This document shows, piece after piece, positions 35,030 through 44,128 of a stretch of 64,000 nucleotides of DNA. Numbering within the stretch: the first letter of the stretch is position 1; each line of letters starts with the position of its first letter. Position numbers and translations under genes: made by a program. The stretch covers positions 62,001 to 126,000 of the forward strand of contig JAQBPO010000062.1 of NCBI GenBank assembly GCA_028287465.1, given 5' to 3'. Under the pieces are notes generated by a model. It did no database searches. It was not told the origin of the DNA and saw only the letters and a list, made by a program, of their open reading frames with translations. Origin of the DNA: Fibrobacterota bacterium (GTDB lineage: Bacteria > Fibrobacterota > Fibrobacteria > UBA11236).

Positions 35030-36283
35030 TTATGGCACAATGGCCGGGAGCGCCCGCTGTCCCAGGGGAGTGAAAAGGGAACCGGGAGCGCCTTCGGGAG
35101 GAAGAAGCAATAGCATCGGATGGCCGCCCGTCCTGGCCGTCGGCGCCTTGCCGGGAGAGGACCGACCCCTGGGACCGGAATGGATGGCCACGATGCCATC
35201 GAAAACCTTGAGGCCAGGCCTTGCGTTCCTTTGAAGGTCGAAAAGGCCCCGGGGCGTTCCCAGGTAATCGTCCCCGGTGGGTTCCCACCATAGGAATCCC
35301 TTCCCTCGCCCGCCCGGAGTCCCGCGCACGATTTTATCGATTTCCCGGAGGTATTGGGCCTGCCCCTCAGCGGTAAGCGGAAAAGGGGAGCTTCCATCAG
35401 GGAAGGCGGTAAAGGCCGTCTCGACCACAACGATATCCTTGCCGTACCGGCCGGCCATGAAAGCCATGTTGCGGCGCAGATCATCCAGGGTCCCATGCCA
35501 GAGCGGGTAATAGCATTGCCCGATCACGTCGTACTTGATCCCGGATTTCCCGGCATTGTCGAAGAACCATTTCGTCGCGGAGGTATCCCCTCCGCAGGCG
35601 ATGTGCAGCATGATGCGCGGAGCGGGCCCCTCTCCCCTGCCCGAGTCCACCCCGCTCACCCCGGCCTTCAGCAGATCCGCCTGCCGGTTCCAATCGCCCT
35701 TGCCGTCCGGCCAGATCATCCCATTGTTGATCTCATTGCCGACCTGGACCATGTCGGGCAGGGCGCCTTCGGCGCGGAACCGCGCGATCACGTCGCGGGT
35801 GTACCGGTAGACGGAGTCGACGAGGCCGGCATGATCGAGGCCGGCCCAAGCCTTCGGGACGGCCTGGCTGCCCGGATCGGCCCAGGTATCCGAATAGTGG
35901 AAATCGAGCAGGAAGCGGTATCCCATGGCCTTGGCCTGCTTGGCCATGGCCAGGGTATACGGCAGGGAATTGGGCAGGGAGGCCGGGGTATGGAACAGGC
36001 GCAGGCGGATCCAGTTGTAGCCGTGCCGTCTGAAAAGGACGAGGCCCGGAGAAACGATTCCCTCGTCCTTGAATTCCTTTCCGGCGTCCTCTTGCTGTTT
36101 CAGAAAGGAAAGATCCGCGCCGATTGCGTAGTCGTCCGCCATGGAGGCCCGGACCGGGACGCCGGGCCACGCTTCCAAGGCCAGCGCCACGGCCAGGGCG
36201 GCCATCCGTCCGACCGCGGACCGGGCCGCATTCCGATCCCGGATTCCGGAATCCGGGATCGTCCGGCCGATTGGATTTTCCAT
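35030..36283 (-). CDS. GH53 arabinogalactan endo-beta-1,4-galactanase
   Basis: A 417-residue secreted GH53 enzyme, expected to cut beta-1,4-galactan side chains of pectin. A signal peptide spans residues 27-46 (MAALAVALALEAWPGVPVRA). The TIM barrel opens with YAIGADLSFLKQQEDAG, typical of GH53, and has RLRLFHTP, LLDFHYSDTWADP, acid/base Glu184 in VQVGNEINNGMIWP and nucleophile Glu288 in IVVVETAF; LWWEPTGD closes the site. About 45 residues after the barrel are Gly/Pro-rich and unassigned; no sorting domain is evident. The ATG at 36283 is chosen for its GGAGGAGCC site over the longer open frame. It stands alone between two terminators. Confidence 0.92.
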   Translation of the reverse strand: MENPIGRTIPDSGIRDRNAARSAVGRMAALAVALALEAWPGVPVRASMADDYAIGADLSFLKQQEDAGKEFKDEGIVSPGLVLFRRHGYNWIRLRLFHTPASLPNSLPYTLAMAKQAKAMGYRFLLDFHYSDTWADPGSQAVPKAWAGLDHAGLVDSVYRYTRDVIARFRAEGALPDMVQVGNEINNGMIWPDGKGDWNRQADLLKAGVSGVDSGRGEGPAPRIMLHIACGGDTSATKWFFDNAGKSGIKYDVIGQCYYPLWHGTLDDLRRNMAFMAGRYGKDIVVVETAFTAFPDGSSPFPLTAEGQAQYLREIDKIVRGTPGGRGKGFLWWEPTGDDYLGTPRGLFDLQRNARPGLKVFDGIVAIHSGPRGRSSPGKAPTARTGGHPMLLLLPPEGAPGSLFTPLGQRALPAIVP

Positions 36284-36422
36284 GGCTCCTCCGGATTGGA
36301 ATCTAAGGCCGGGAAGAGGCGCGGGCACGGATCTTTTCGTGGAGCTGTCGGACTTCACCCCCATCGGTCCGATCGCGGCCGGATTCCGGCCGAAAGCGAC
36401 GGGCAATGGAGAGGAGCGGATT

Positions 36423-36450
36423 CCTCGAGGGCCGTAGCCGGCCCTCGAGG
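36423..36450 (-). terminator. Strong hairpin after the coiled-coil gene
   Basis: A perfect 12-bp stem (CCTCGAGGGCCG against CGGCCCTCGAGG) with a TAGC loop abuts the stop codon of the coiled-coil gene on the minus strand. Confidence 0.75.
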
Positions 36451-38889
36451 TCAGCCCTTCGGCTTCAGGCGCTTCAGGTTGGCGATGGCGGAATCGGCTT
36501 CGCCGATCAGGAATTCGAGTTCCGAGGCCTTTGACACGGCCGCGGTGATCTTCTGCTCCTCCTCGGAGGCGTTCCGGATCTCGGTCTTCAGGTCGTCGAT
36601 CATGAGACGCAGGCTCTGGATCTGGGCCTGGGCCTCCTGGATGCGGAGGCGTTCCTGGGTCAATACCTTGGCCTTCTCCTCCACCTCGGCCATGACGGTC
36701 ATGATGCCCGCGACCGCTTCCTGGGTCTTGGTGACCATGCCTTCCTCCGACTTGAGGTCCGCGATCCGATCCTGGACCGATTTCATCATTACGTGCAGGG
36801 ACTCGACGGAACGGCGCGCGTCCTGGATGACGCTCTTTTCGCTGCGCAGGACGGTCATGCGGGCTTCCACGTCCTCCACCGCCTTGAACACTTCGCCCAT
36901 CTTCCCGTCCAATGCCGTCATGGCGGTCTGGCGGGTTTCCAGGGAAGCCATGTTCTCCTCCATGGCCAGCAGGAAGCCGTCCACGGTCTTGAGCTTCTCC
37001 TCGGCCTTCCTGATGGTCGCGTTATGCCCGGCTATGGACGCGAGGCCGGCGCCGATCTCGTCCTGCAGGCCCTTGAGCTTCTCCCGGTCCGCGGCGAACC
37101 GGTTGAGCGCTTCCTTGTTCTCTCCGCCGAACTTCAGGCGCCCCTCCTCGGATTCCTTCGCGAGCTGGCGGTAGGCTTCCATCGATTCGCGGAACAACGC
37201 TTCCTGCTTGGCGACGGCCTCCTTCTGCGCGGCGATGCGGGCGTAGGCGGCATCGGCTTCCGCGCGGGCGCGATCGACCTCGGCGAGGCGGTTCTCCAAC
37301 CCGCGGAGCCGGTCCCCATGCTGGAACAATTCGCGCGTCCGGGCCTCCATGGCCGCGGCGCTTTCCATGGTCTCGTCGATGCGGGCCCCAAGTTCGGTCA
37401 GCGCCGGGTGGCGTGCCACCTGGTCCTGGATCTTGGCATCGGTCTCCCGTATCAGGGATTCGACCTTGCCCATCTTCCCTTCCAATACGGAGAAGCCGTC
37501 CAGCTTCGCCTCCACGTCCTTGATCCTCGTCTGCGTCTGGGCCAGGAACCCGTTCAGCGAATCCACGCGATCGTCCACCTGGGAGATCTCGTCCTGCCTG
37601 TTCCGCAGGAACTCCAGGTTGTTGATGACGGTCTCGGATTGCTTGCGGGCGTCCTCGGCCAGTCCGCCGATGGAGGACATCTCCTCGCGCCTGGCCTCCA
37701 GGGTCTCCATGGTCCGGAACAGATCGCCTTCGCTCTGGCGTATGTCCTCGATCTTCCGTTCCACCTTCTTGAGCTCGTCTCCGAGATGGGACGCCACCGC
37801 CAGTTCCTGCTGGAATCCCTTGACCCATTCCTCCAGCTTGGCGATCTTGCCTTCCAGCTTTTCCACCGAGTTCCATTGCTTGTGGATCCGCTCGACCTTC
37901 TTGTCGATGCCGCTCAACGCCTCCTGGAAACCGTCGATGACCTTCTTCGCGTTCTCCAGCTGGCCATTGTTCTTCAGGATGGTGTTCATGGTCGCGTCCA
38001 TGCCCTTGACGATATTGGCCGCCTCCTTGGCCCGGTTGGAGGCTTCCTCGATGGTCAGGCGGCTCTTCTGGAATTCGGCCAGCTTCAACTGCACCTCTTC
38101 CCCCAGCCGGCCCATCTCCTCGACGCTCTGCTTGCTCTGCTTCAGGATGGTCTCGTAGCGATCCACCCGTTCCAGCCCGTTCTTGCTGTCCCGCAGGCGG
38201 GCTTCCAGCGCCTCGATATTCCCCTGGGTCTTCGCGATGAGCTTGTTCTGGTTGCCCATTTCGCGCACCTTCTCTTCCATCTCCCAGAAGAGGGTGGTCA
38301 GCCTGCCGTTCTCGATGTTCGCGCGCTCGACCACCATGCGCTGCTTGCCCAGGGATTGGATCTTGGAATCGATCCAGGTACGCTGCGCGCTGATCTGGTC
38401 CATCTTGACCTTGAGGTCCGAGATCTCCTTCTGCTTGGCGGTCATGTCGTCCACCTGCTTCGACAGGGTCCGGGACTGCCCAAGGACCTCGGCGAACTTG
38501 GATTCGAGCTCGTTGGCGCTTTCCCCGGCCTTTGCGAACCGCTTCTCCAGCTGCTTCAGGCCCTCCAGATCAGGAATGGGCCCCACCACCGTCGCGGTAT
38601 GGATCCCGTCCTCGTTCTTCAGTTCCGTGATGACCGCGCGCACTGCGGTCTTGAGATCCTGGTCGGCGCGAAGGGATGCGTTCTCGGACAGCATCCGAAG
38701 CAGGGTCTCGTGGCCCCGTTTCAGGGCCTCGTTCTCCTTCGCCAGCGCATCCAGTTCCGCTCGCATGCGGATCTGCTCGGCGATCAACCCCATGGTCTCC
38801 TGCGCGGACGCGTCCGGATCCCCGGCCTGGGACCAGGAAGCCTCTGCCTTGCCGTTCTCGTCTTCGCGGTTGTCCGATGCGTTTCTCAT
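36451..38889 (-). CDS. Large cytoplasmic coiled-coil protein
   Basis: An 812-residue protein, nearly all heptad-patterned helix, with frequent Lys, Glu, Gln and evenly spaced Met/Leu. Segments such as IAEQIRMRAELDALAKENEAL and EEVQLKLAEFQKSRLTIEEA show the pattern (shown in part). There is no signal peptide, Walker motif or terminal globular domain, so it is not an SMC-type ATPase; a cytoskeletal or scaffolding filament protein is likelier. The ATG at 38889 has GGAG 6 bases upstream and lies 2 bases after the stop of the L,D-transpeptidase gene, so both are co-transcribed from the promoter at 40275. A role in cell shape or envelope growth follows only from that partner. Confidence 0.75.
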   Translation of the reverse strand: MRNASDNREDENGKAEASWSQAGDPDASAQETMGLIAEQIRMRAELDALAKENEALKRGHETLLRMLSENASLRADQDLKTAVRAVITELKNEDGIHTATVVGPIPDLEGLKQLEKRFAKAGESANELESKFAEVLGQSRTLSKQVDDMTAKQKEISDLKVKMDQISAQRTWIDSKIQSLGKQRMVVERANIENGRLTTLFWEMEEKVREMGNQNKLIAKTQGNIEALEARLRDSKNGLERVDRYETILKQSKQSVEEMGRLGEEVQLKLAEFQKSRLTIEEASNRAKEAANIVKGMDATMNTILKNNGQLENAKKVIDGFQEALSGIDKKVERIHKQWNSVEKLEGKIAKLEEWVKGFQQELAVASHLGDELKKVERKIEDIRQSEGDLFRTMETLEARREEMSSIGGLAEDARKQSETVINNLEFLRNRQDEISQVDDRVDSLNGFLAQTQTRIKDVEAKLDGFSVLEGKMGKVESLIRETDAKIQDQVARHPALTELGARIDETMESAAAMEARTRELFQHGDRLRGLENRLAEVDRARAEADAAYARIAAQKEAVAKQEALFRESMEAYRQLAKESEEGRLKFGGENKEALNRFAADREKLKGLQDEIGAGLASIAGHNATIRKAEEKLKTVDGFLLAMEENMASLETRQTAMTALDGKMGEVFKAVEDVEARMTVLRSEKSVIQDARRSVESLHVMMKSVQDRIADLKSEEGMVTKTQEAVAGIMTVMAEVEEKAKVLTQERLRIQEAQAQIQSLRLMIDDLKTEIRNASEEEQKITAAVSKASELEFLIGEADSAIANLKRLKPKG

Positions 38890-38891
38890 GC

Positions 38892-40265
38892 TCACTCCGT
38901 GATGATTAACCAACCGCCCGGGCCTTCTTCCAGCCGCAAGCTCTTCATGTCCGAGCTCCGCTGGCTTCCCAGGGGCCCGTCAGCCAGGTAATCCTGGCGG
39001 AAGGTGATCCTGGCGCGCGAATAGCCTTCCGACTCGATGCGCGCGTCCCGTATTTCCATTTCGATCTTGCTCTTGGATTCGAAGATCTTCCGCTTTCGAT
39101 CCAGGAAGGTCTCCCGGTCCCGTCCCATGCGGTCCTTGAACAAGGGATCGTAATTGGAGGCGTATGCATCGATGGAGCGGCTGGCCCAATCGGATTTCCA
39201 TTTGTCCAGACGGGCCATGATGGCCTTCTTGGCTTCCGGCGAGAGGTCCTGCATCGCGAGCTCCGGGAAGGCTTTCGCCTCCTTGGCCACGAAGGCCCTG
39301 GCGCGCTTGAGCGTTTCCTCCTTGGCGACGGTGTCCTGGCGCGTGCGGCGCATATGCGCCGACATGATGGACGGGTACTCCCTTTCCATCCCCGCCACGT
39401 CGATCTGGCGGACCGGATCGGGGGACAGGGAATCGGGGAGGATGACGACAGGGGTGCCGATGTCGGCGAAGGCGGACAAGGCCACCACGTCCTCGTTGGC
39501 GAGGGACAGGCATCCATGGGTGAAGGTGGGCAGCTTGCCGACGGGGACGCCGTGGATCCAGATGCCCTGCCCCGTCTTCCCTTCGGCGGCGTCTCCCGGG
39601 CGCGGGTAGTTCAGGGTATAGACCAGCGGGCCGTAGAGCGGTCCCTTCATTTCCCCGGCGACCAGTCCGTTGATCCAGAAGCGGCCTTCCGGCGTCCTCA
39701 TGTCACCCGCATCGCCTTTGTCGCCGGAGTTGCGGCCGATCGCCATGGGGTAGGCCGCGGTCCGTTCCCAATGCGCGCCGTCCCGTTTATATACGTACAG
39801 GGTGCGATCCCGCTTGCAAGCCATCAGGCAGAATCCCTTTTGCGGGAAGACGACCGGAGCGGGTTCCGATGCCGGGGCCGCCACCAGGGACGCGGCGGTA
39901 GGAATGGCCGGCTCGGGCGCGGACGTTTTTACGGGCTTATCCGATGCCGGCGGCATGGTGGGCATTGCCGGCGTAAGCGGCGCGCCGAGTTCGTCCCGCA
40001 GGCGCGTTTCCTCATCGGCAACGGTCGGGGTTCCATAATGGCGATAGGCGGCAAGGCCGCCCGCTAGGGCCGCGATCAGCAACGAAAGGCGGATCAAGCG
40101 TGCCTTGCGGGCGGCGGGGGAGCGCCAGCGGAAAACGCCGTCGAGCCCTTGCGGATCGCGGAAAGCGTCGGCGACGGCCTTGTTGTCGCGCCTGACGCCC
40201 CAGGATACGAAAGCGGAATGGACCGTTTTTTGGAACAGGTAATCGGGACGGAAATGGAGGCGCAT
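38892..40265 (-). CDS. L,D-transpeptidase (YkuD) with Cds6-like C-terminal domain
   Basis: A 457-residue protein anchored by one helix (residues about 56-73) with the rest periplasmic. A Pro/Ala-rich linker leads to the YkuD domain (about 140-275) with IWIHGVPVGKLPTFTHGCLSL, quoted here as IWIHGVP and THGCLSL: His238 and the catalytic Cys252 are present. L,D-transpeptidases make 3-3 peptidoglycan crosslinks or attach proteins to the wall. The C-terminal 130 residues look like an NTF2/SnoaL-like fold (WASRSIDAYASNYDPLF; LEEGPGGWLIITE), as in Cds6-type enzymes. It precedes the coiled-coil gene by 2 bases. Its promoter at 40275-40304 would give a nearly leaderless transcript. Confidence 0.88.
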   Translation of the reverse strand: MRLHFRPDYLFQKTVHSAFVSWGVRRDNKAVADAFRDPQGLDGVFRWRSPAARKARLIRLSLLIAALAGGLAAYRHYGTPTVADEETRLRDELGAPLTPAMPTMPPASDKPVKTSAPEPAIPTAASLVAAPASEPAPVVFPQKGFCLMACKRDRTLYVYKRDGAHWERTAAYPMAIGRNSGDKGDAGDMRTPEGRFWINGLVAGEMKGPLYGPLVYTLNYPRPGDAAEGKTGQGIWIHGVPVGKLPTFTHGCLSLANEDVVALSAFADIGTPVVILPDSLSPDPVRQIDVAGMEREYPSIMSAHMRRTRQDTVAKEETLKRARAFVAKEAKAFPELAMQDLSPEAKKAIMARLDKWKSDWASRSIDAYASNYDPLFKDRMGRDRETFLDRKRKIFESKSKIEMEIRDARIESEGYSRARITFRQDYLADGPLGSQRSSDMKSLRLEEGPGGWLIITE

Positions 40266-40274
40266 TCAATCCTG

Positions 40275-40304
40275 ATTATAAGACTTGCGCGATGCCGGCT
40301 TCAA
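40275..40304 (-). promoter_or_regulatory. Promoter of the L,D-transpeptidase/coiled-coil operon
   Basis: On the minus strand TTGAAG (40304-40299) and a perfect TATAAT (40280-40275) are 18 bases apart. The start site would fall near 40268, about 3 bases before the ATG at 40265. Confidence 0.6.
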
Positions 40305-40478
40305 TCGGGAACTGCGGTCAGGAGCGCTCCGGGGACGCTGGCGGGCCCGACTGGTATCAAGAAACCCTGGTTGGCCAAAAAACCCAAGGGAACGCCGGGG
40401 CGGGAAGGGGAAGTAGCGGCCTGCATGGGCGCCCACGCGGTACCGTACCGGAAAAGATACCTGGACCGCATGAAAAAA

Positions 40479-40501
40479 GCCTCCCGGAAATTCCGGGAGG
40501 C
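40479..40501 (-). terminator. Intrinsic terminator of dnaG-rpoD
   Basis: GCCTCCCGG (40479-40487) pairs with CCGGGAGGC (40493-40501), and on the minus strand six T residues follow directly (40478-40473). It is a textbook rho-independent terminator about 30 bases past the rpoD stop. Confidence 0.9.
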
Positions 40502-40529
40502 CTTGATCCTCATCGCGTCCGGGCCGGGT

Positions 40530-42029
40530 TCAGCCCAGGCAGATGTCCTCTATATCGGTGCTCCACCCTTCCAACTGCTTGATGCGGCTGGGGTGCTGGA
40601 GCTTGGCCAGGGCCTTCGATTCTATCTGGCGCACGCGTTCCCGGGAGATCCGGTACTTGTCGCCGATCTCCTTCAGGGTCTTCACCAGGCCGTCGTCGAG
40701 GCCGAAGCGCATGCGCACGATGGCCTGTTCCTTGGCGTCGAGCGAGGACAGTACGCCGTCGATCTGCTTGCGGAGCATGCGCATGTTGACGCTCTGCGAG
40801 GGCTTCTCGGCGGTCTTGTCCTCGATGAACTCGGAGAAGGTGTTGTTCTGATCGCCCGTGACGTAATCGTCCAGGGAGATGGGGTCCTGGGACACGTCCA
40901 TGGCCAGCTGCACCTTCTTGATGGAGCAACCGACCTTGGTTGCGACCTCTTCCGGATTGGGATCCTTGCCGGTGGACTGCTGCAGCTCGCGGCAGACGCG
41001 CATCACCTTGCGGACGATGTCCAGCATGTTCGCCGGCACGCGCACGGTCTTGGCCTTGTCCGCGATGGCGCGGGTGATGGACTGCTTGATCCACCAGGTG
41101 GCGTAGGTCGAGAACTTGTAGCCCTTGGTGTAGTCGAAATTCTCCACGGCGCGGATGAGGCCGCTATTGCCTTCCTGGATCAAATCGATGAGCTCGAGGC
41201 CTTTCGACGTATAACGCTTGGCGATGGAGACCACCAGGCGCACGTTGGCCTCGACGATCTCCTCCTTGGCGCGGTCGCGGACGACCTCCCATTGCTTGAT
41301 TCGGTGCAGGCGCTCGAGCTCCTGTTCGGTCGAACCCTGCTCTTCCTTGTACTTGCCCACCAGGCGGTCGATTTGCTTGTGGTTCAGTTTGAAGGCCACG
41401 CAATCGTTGACCAGGCGCATCTCCACGTTCTCGATCTCCGAGGCCAGGGCCTGCTGGTCGCCGCCTTCGGTCTGCACCTCCTGGTACTGGAGGCTCATCT
41501 CCTCGAGCTTGGAGTAGTTCTTGCGCATGCGCGTGATCGCGGCGATCGCCTTTTCCTTTTCCGAATCGTAGACCTTGGGATCCGTCCAGGCATCGTTGTC
41601 GATCTGGAGGATTTCCTCGATCCGCAGGTCCTCTTCCAGCACCTGGCGGCCCAGGTCCAGGACCATGGCGACCATGCTCTTGGAACGGAAGATGATGGCG
41701 CCGATGCGTTTCTGCACCTCTTCGATGCGCTTGGCGATGTTGATTTCCTCTTCGCGGGAGAGGAGCGGGACCTTGCCCACGGAATTCAGGTAGACCCAGG
41801 TGGGGTCGTTGTAGCGGGCGAGCTTCTTGAGGCTGTCGGGCTTGGTCGGCTTGCGGGCCTTGACCACGAACTCCGAGACCTGCACCGACTGGTCGACGAA
41901 GAACTGGCGCAACTGCGCGTATTCCTCGTCGGACCTGGACAGCGCCTTGATCTGGTTCTCGGCGATGAAACCCTGCAGCTTGGCTTGCTTCTGGAGCCTT
42001 CTTAGGATCTGACCATCTTGTTCGTTCAT
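40530..42029 (-). CDS. rpoD: Primary RNA polymerase sigma factor (RpoD)
   Basis: The 499-residue protein is the housekeeping sigma-70. Region 1.2 is at about 75-110 ([15 protein letters not shown]). Regions 2.1-2.4 include [53 protein letters not shown] and the -10-reading helix. Region 3 starts [11 protein letters not shown], and region 4.2 has [18 protein letters not shown]. The variant NSGL replaces the usual NIGL in region 2.3. Region 1.1 is shorter and different from E. coli's, and a nonconserved insert of moderate length lies before region 2. The ATG overlaps the dnaG stop by 4 bases (ATGA), as in the macromolecular synthesis operon; rpsU is missing. Confidence 0.97.
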   Translation of the reverse strand: MNEQDGQILRRLQKQAKLQGFIAENQIKALSRSDEEYAQLRQFFVDQSVQVSEFVVKARKPTKPDSLKKLARYNDPTWVYLNSVGKVPLLSREEEINIAKRIEEVQKRIGAIIFRSKSMVAMVLDLGRQVLEEDLRIEEILQIDNDAWTDPKVYDSEKEKAIAAITRMRKNYSKLEEMSLQYQEVQTEGGDQQALASEIENVEMRLVNDCVAFKLNHKQIDRLVGKYKEEQGSTEQELERLHRIKQWEVVRDRAKEEIVEANVRLVVSIAKRYTSKGLELIDLIQEGNSGLIRAVENFDYTKGYKFSTYATWWIKQSITRAIADKAKTVRVPANMLDIVRKVMRVCRELQQSTGKDPNPEEVATKVGCSIKKVQLAMDVSQDPISLDDYVTGDQNNTFSEFIEDKTAEKPSQSVNMRMLRKQIDGVLSSLDAKEQAIVRMRFGLDDGLVKTLKEIGDKYRISRERVRQIESKALAKLQHPSRIKQLEGWSTDIEDICLG

Positions 42030-43852
42030 TGTGCCCCGCCTTTGCTTTTCGATTGAAGCTCGCGAATCCGCCTTTGGATCCCAACGTATTTAGTCAAATC
42101 CTTTTCCAGGGTCATCCGCTTCTGGAGATGGCGGAGTTCCAAGGCGAACAGGATCCCGGTAAAATGCTTGCGCTCCTGCTCGGCATCCATGCCTTCGAGC
42201 AAGCGTACCCCCCCGACCGTGTCCTGCTGATCCTGGGACAGGCGATCGAGGAATTCCTTGATGGCGAACGACCCGCGCTCCTCGACGAAGGCGAGAAGAT
42301 GGTCGACAAGGTCGCGCACGACGTCCACCTGCAGCCATTCCAGCTTGACGCTGTCGAGGGCGGCGATGCAGACCGGAGGCGAGGAAATCAAAAGCTGCAG
42401 CAACTGCCATTCGGCCAAGGCCTCGTCCCTCGGGCGGCCTCCCGGAATGGCTCCTGAAAAGACGGCGACCATGTCGGCCTTCTCCACGCCCGCGTCGGCG
42501 GCCTTGGAAAGGGGGGCGGCCGCGTTGGCGGATCCCGGGAAGGCGGGGCGGGCCACCTTCACGTTCATGGTCTTGAGGGAGAGTTTCTTGCTGAGTTCGG
42601 TCACGTATTGGTCCCGGACGTTCGGGGAAGGCATGAGCTGCAGGAGCGCCAGGCAATCCTGCAACAGGCTTTCCTTCTCCTCCGGGCTCATGGCGTCCAC
42701 GGGCTTGGCCGCGGATCGCAAGAGGAAGGCCACGATGTCTTCGCTCTGGGCGAACAATTCCTTCACCTTCTCCCCGCCGTGCTTGCGGGTGAAGCTGTCC
42801 GGATCCTCCGGGGAGGGAAGCACCGGGATCTTGACTTCCAGGCCCTGGGCCAGGAGCGGTTCCAGGCTTCGGCGCACGGCCTTGCGGCCCGGCTCGTCCC
42901 CATCGAGGAACATGAAGACTTTTTTGGAGAAGCGCGAAAGGATTTGCACATGGTCCTTGGTCAGGGCGGTTCCGGAAACCGCCACGGCATTGCGGATGCC
43001 GGCCTGCCAGAGAGCCAGCAGGTCCATATATCCTTCGACGATCACGGCCTCGCCGGCCTTGTCCATGGGATTGCGCGCGAAATTGAGGCCGTACAGGACC
43101 TTGCTCTTATGGTAGAAAGGGGATTCCGGGGAATTCACGTATTTGGGCGAATGCGGATCCTTGGGCGCGCCCTCCGGAGTCAGGATGCGGCCCCCGAATC
43201 CGATCACGTGCCCGCTCATGTTCCAAATCGGGAAAATCAGTCGTCCGGAGAAGCGGTCGTAAAGGCGCCCTCCCGCCGCCTCGCCCATGATGCCGGCGTC
43301 GATGAAGGCCTGGTTGGGAAGCCCTTTGGCGGCGGCTTTTTTAAGGAGCTTTTCCGGGGTCTGGGGCGCGAGGCCGAGTTGGAAATGCTTCCGGGTCTCG
43401 TCATTGATGCCCCGTTTGGCGACGTAGGCGAGGATCTCGGGGTTGCCGGCGAGCTCCTCCTGATAGAGTTGGCAGGCCAATTGGTTGGCGGCCAGAGCCT
43501 GGCTGGCCTTGCCTTTGTCCTCGTCGTCCTTGGCGAACCCGATATGCTCCGGGATGGGGATGCCGGCCTTGGCAGCCACAATCCTCAGGGCGTCGATGAA
43601 ATCCAGTTTTTCGTATTCCTGCACGAATTTCAGGATATCCCCGCCCGCGCCGCAAGCGAAGCATTTGTAGATGCCCATCTGAGGGGTGACGTTCATGCTG
43701 GGGCTGCGGTCGTGATGGAAGGGGCAGAGGCCCAGGTAGCGGGCGCCGGCTTTTTTCAACGGAACATACTGTCCGATGATTTGGACGATGTCCGCGTTTT
43801 CCTTCACCTGGAGGATGATGTCGCGAAGGGTGGCGGTCAGAAATGGCTCCAA
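42026..43852 (-). CDS. dnaG: DNA primase (DnaG)
   Basis: DnaG makes RNA primers for replication. The zinc finger is [14 protein letters not shown] with [11 protein letters not shown], followed by the RNA polymerase core and TOPRIM ([35 protein letters not shown]). A C-terminal helicase-binding region extends to the end. I place the start at the TTG at 43852, giving 608 residues, since family similarity begins about 10 residues later ([20 protein letters not shown] in part). The open frame reaches an ATG at 44029, but that ATG lies within a -10-like box (GATAAT, 44033-44028), so it could not be translated from that promoter. The stop overlaps rpoD by 4 bases. Confidence 0.93.
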   Translation of the reverse strand: MEPFLTATLRDIILQVKENADIVQIIGQYVPLKKAGARYLGLCPFHHDRSPSMNVTPQMGIYKCFACGAGGDILKFVQEYEKLDFIDALRIVAAKAGIPIPEHIGFAKDDEDKGKASQALAANQLACQLYQEELAGNPEILAYVAKRGINDETRKHFQLGLAPQTPEKLLKKAAAKGLPNQAFIDAGIMGEAAGGRLYDRFSGRLIFPIWNMSGHVIGFGGRILTPEGAPKDPHSPKYVNSPESPFYHKSKVLYGLNFARNPMDKAGEAVIVEGYMDLLALWQAGIRNAVAVSGTALTKDHVQILSRFSKKVFMFLDGDEPGRKAVRRSLEPLLAQGLEVKIPVLPSPEDPDSFTRKHGGEKVKELFAQSEDIVAFLLRSAAKPVDAMSPEEKESLLQDCLALLQLMPSPNVRDQYVTELSKKLSLKTMNVKVARPAFPGSANAAAPLSKAADAGVEKADMVAVFSGAIPGGRPRDEALAEWQLLQLLISSPPVCIAALDSVKLEWLQVDVVRDLVDHLLAFVEERGSFAIKEFLDRLSQDQQDTVGGVRLLEGMDAEQERKHFTGILFALELRHLQKRMTLEKDLTKYVGIQRRIRELQSKSKGGAQ

Positions 43853-44027
43853 TTCGGTACCTGCGGAATAATACCCATCCTGGCATTCATCCCGTAGGGT
43901 GGGAAAATGCGGAAACTTAAGGGTTGAGGACCCCTGGACCGAATACCTACACGCACCTTGCGTCGGCAATCCGATACCTCCTGCATCAAGTTCGAGCCTG
44001 GAATCGATGGAACTCTTCGTCAAGGCC

Positions 44028-44057
44028 ATTATCGTATTCCCGCGGAGCCGGGTTCAA
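44028..44057 (-). promoter_or_regulatory. Putative dnaG-rpoD promoter
   Basis: On the minus strand TTGAAC (44057-44052) and GATAAT (44033-44028) are 18 bases apart. A start near 44021 would leave a leader of about 170 bases before the TTG at 43852. Confidence 0.5.
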
Positions 44058-44128
44058 CTTGATTTTTTTAAGCATTTTGAGGCAATTCATTTAGACCAAT
44101 CGAAGGCTATCAGTTACGTTATCTCCTG

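Noticed and set aside
36793-38991. Plus-strand frame of 732 codons opposite the coiled-coil gene
   Set aside because: Antisense of heptad codons gives Leu/His/Gln-rich text; no motif, no RBS.
40266-40529. rpsU (S21) gene next to dnaG-rpoD
   Set aside because: No frame here encodes an S21-like basic protein; the stretch holds a terminator and a promoter.
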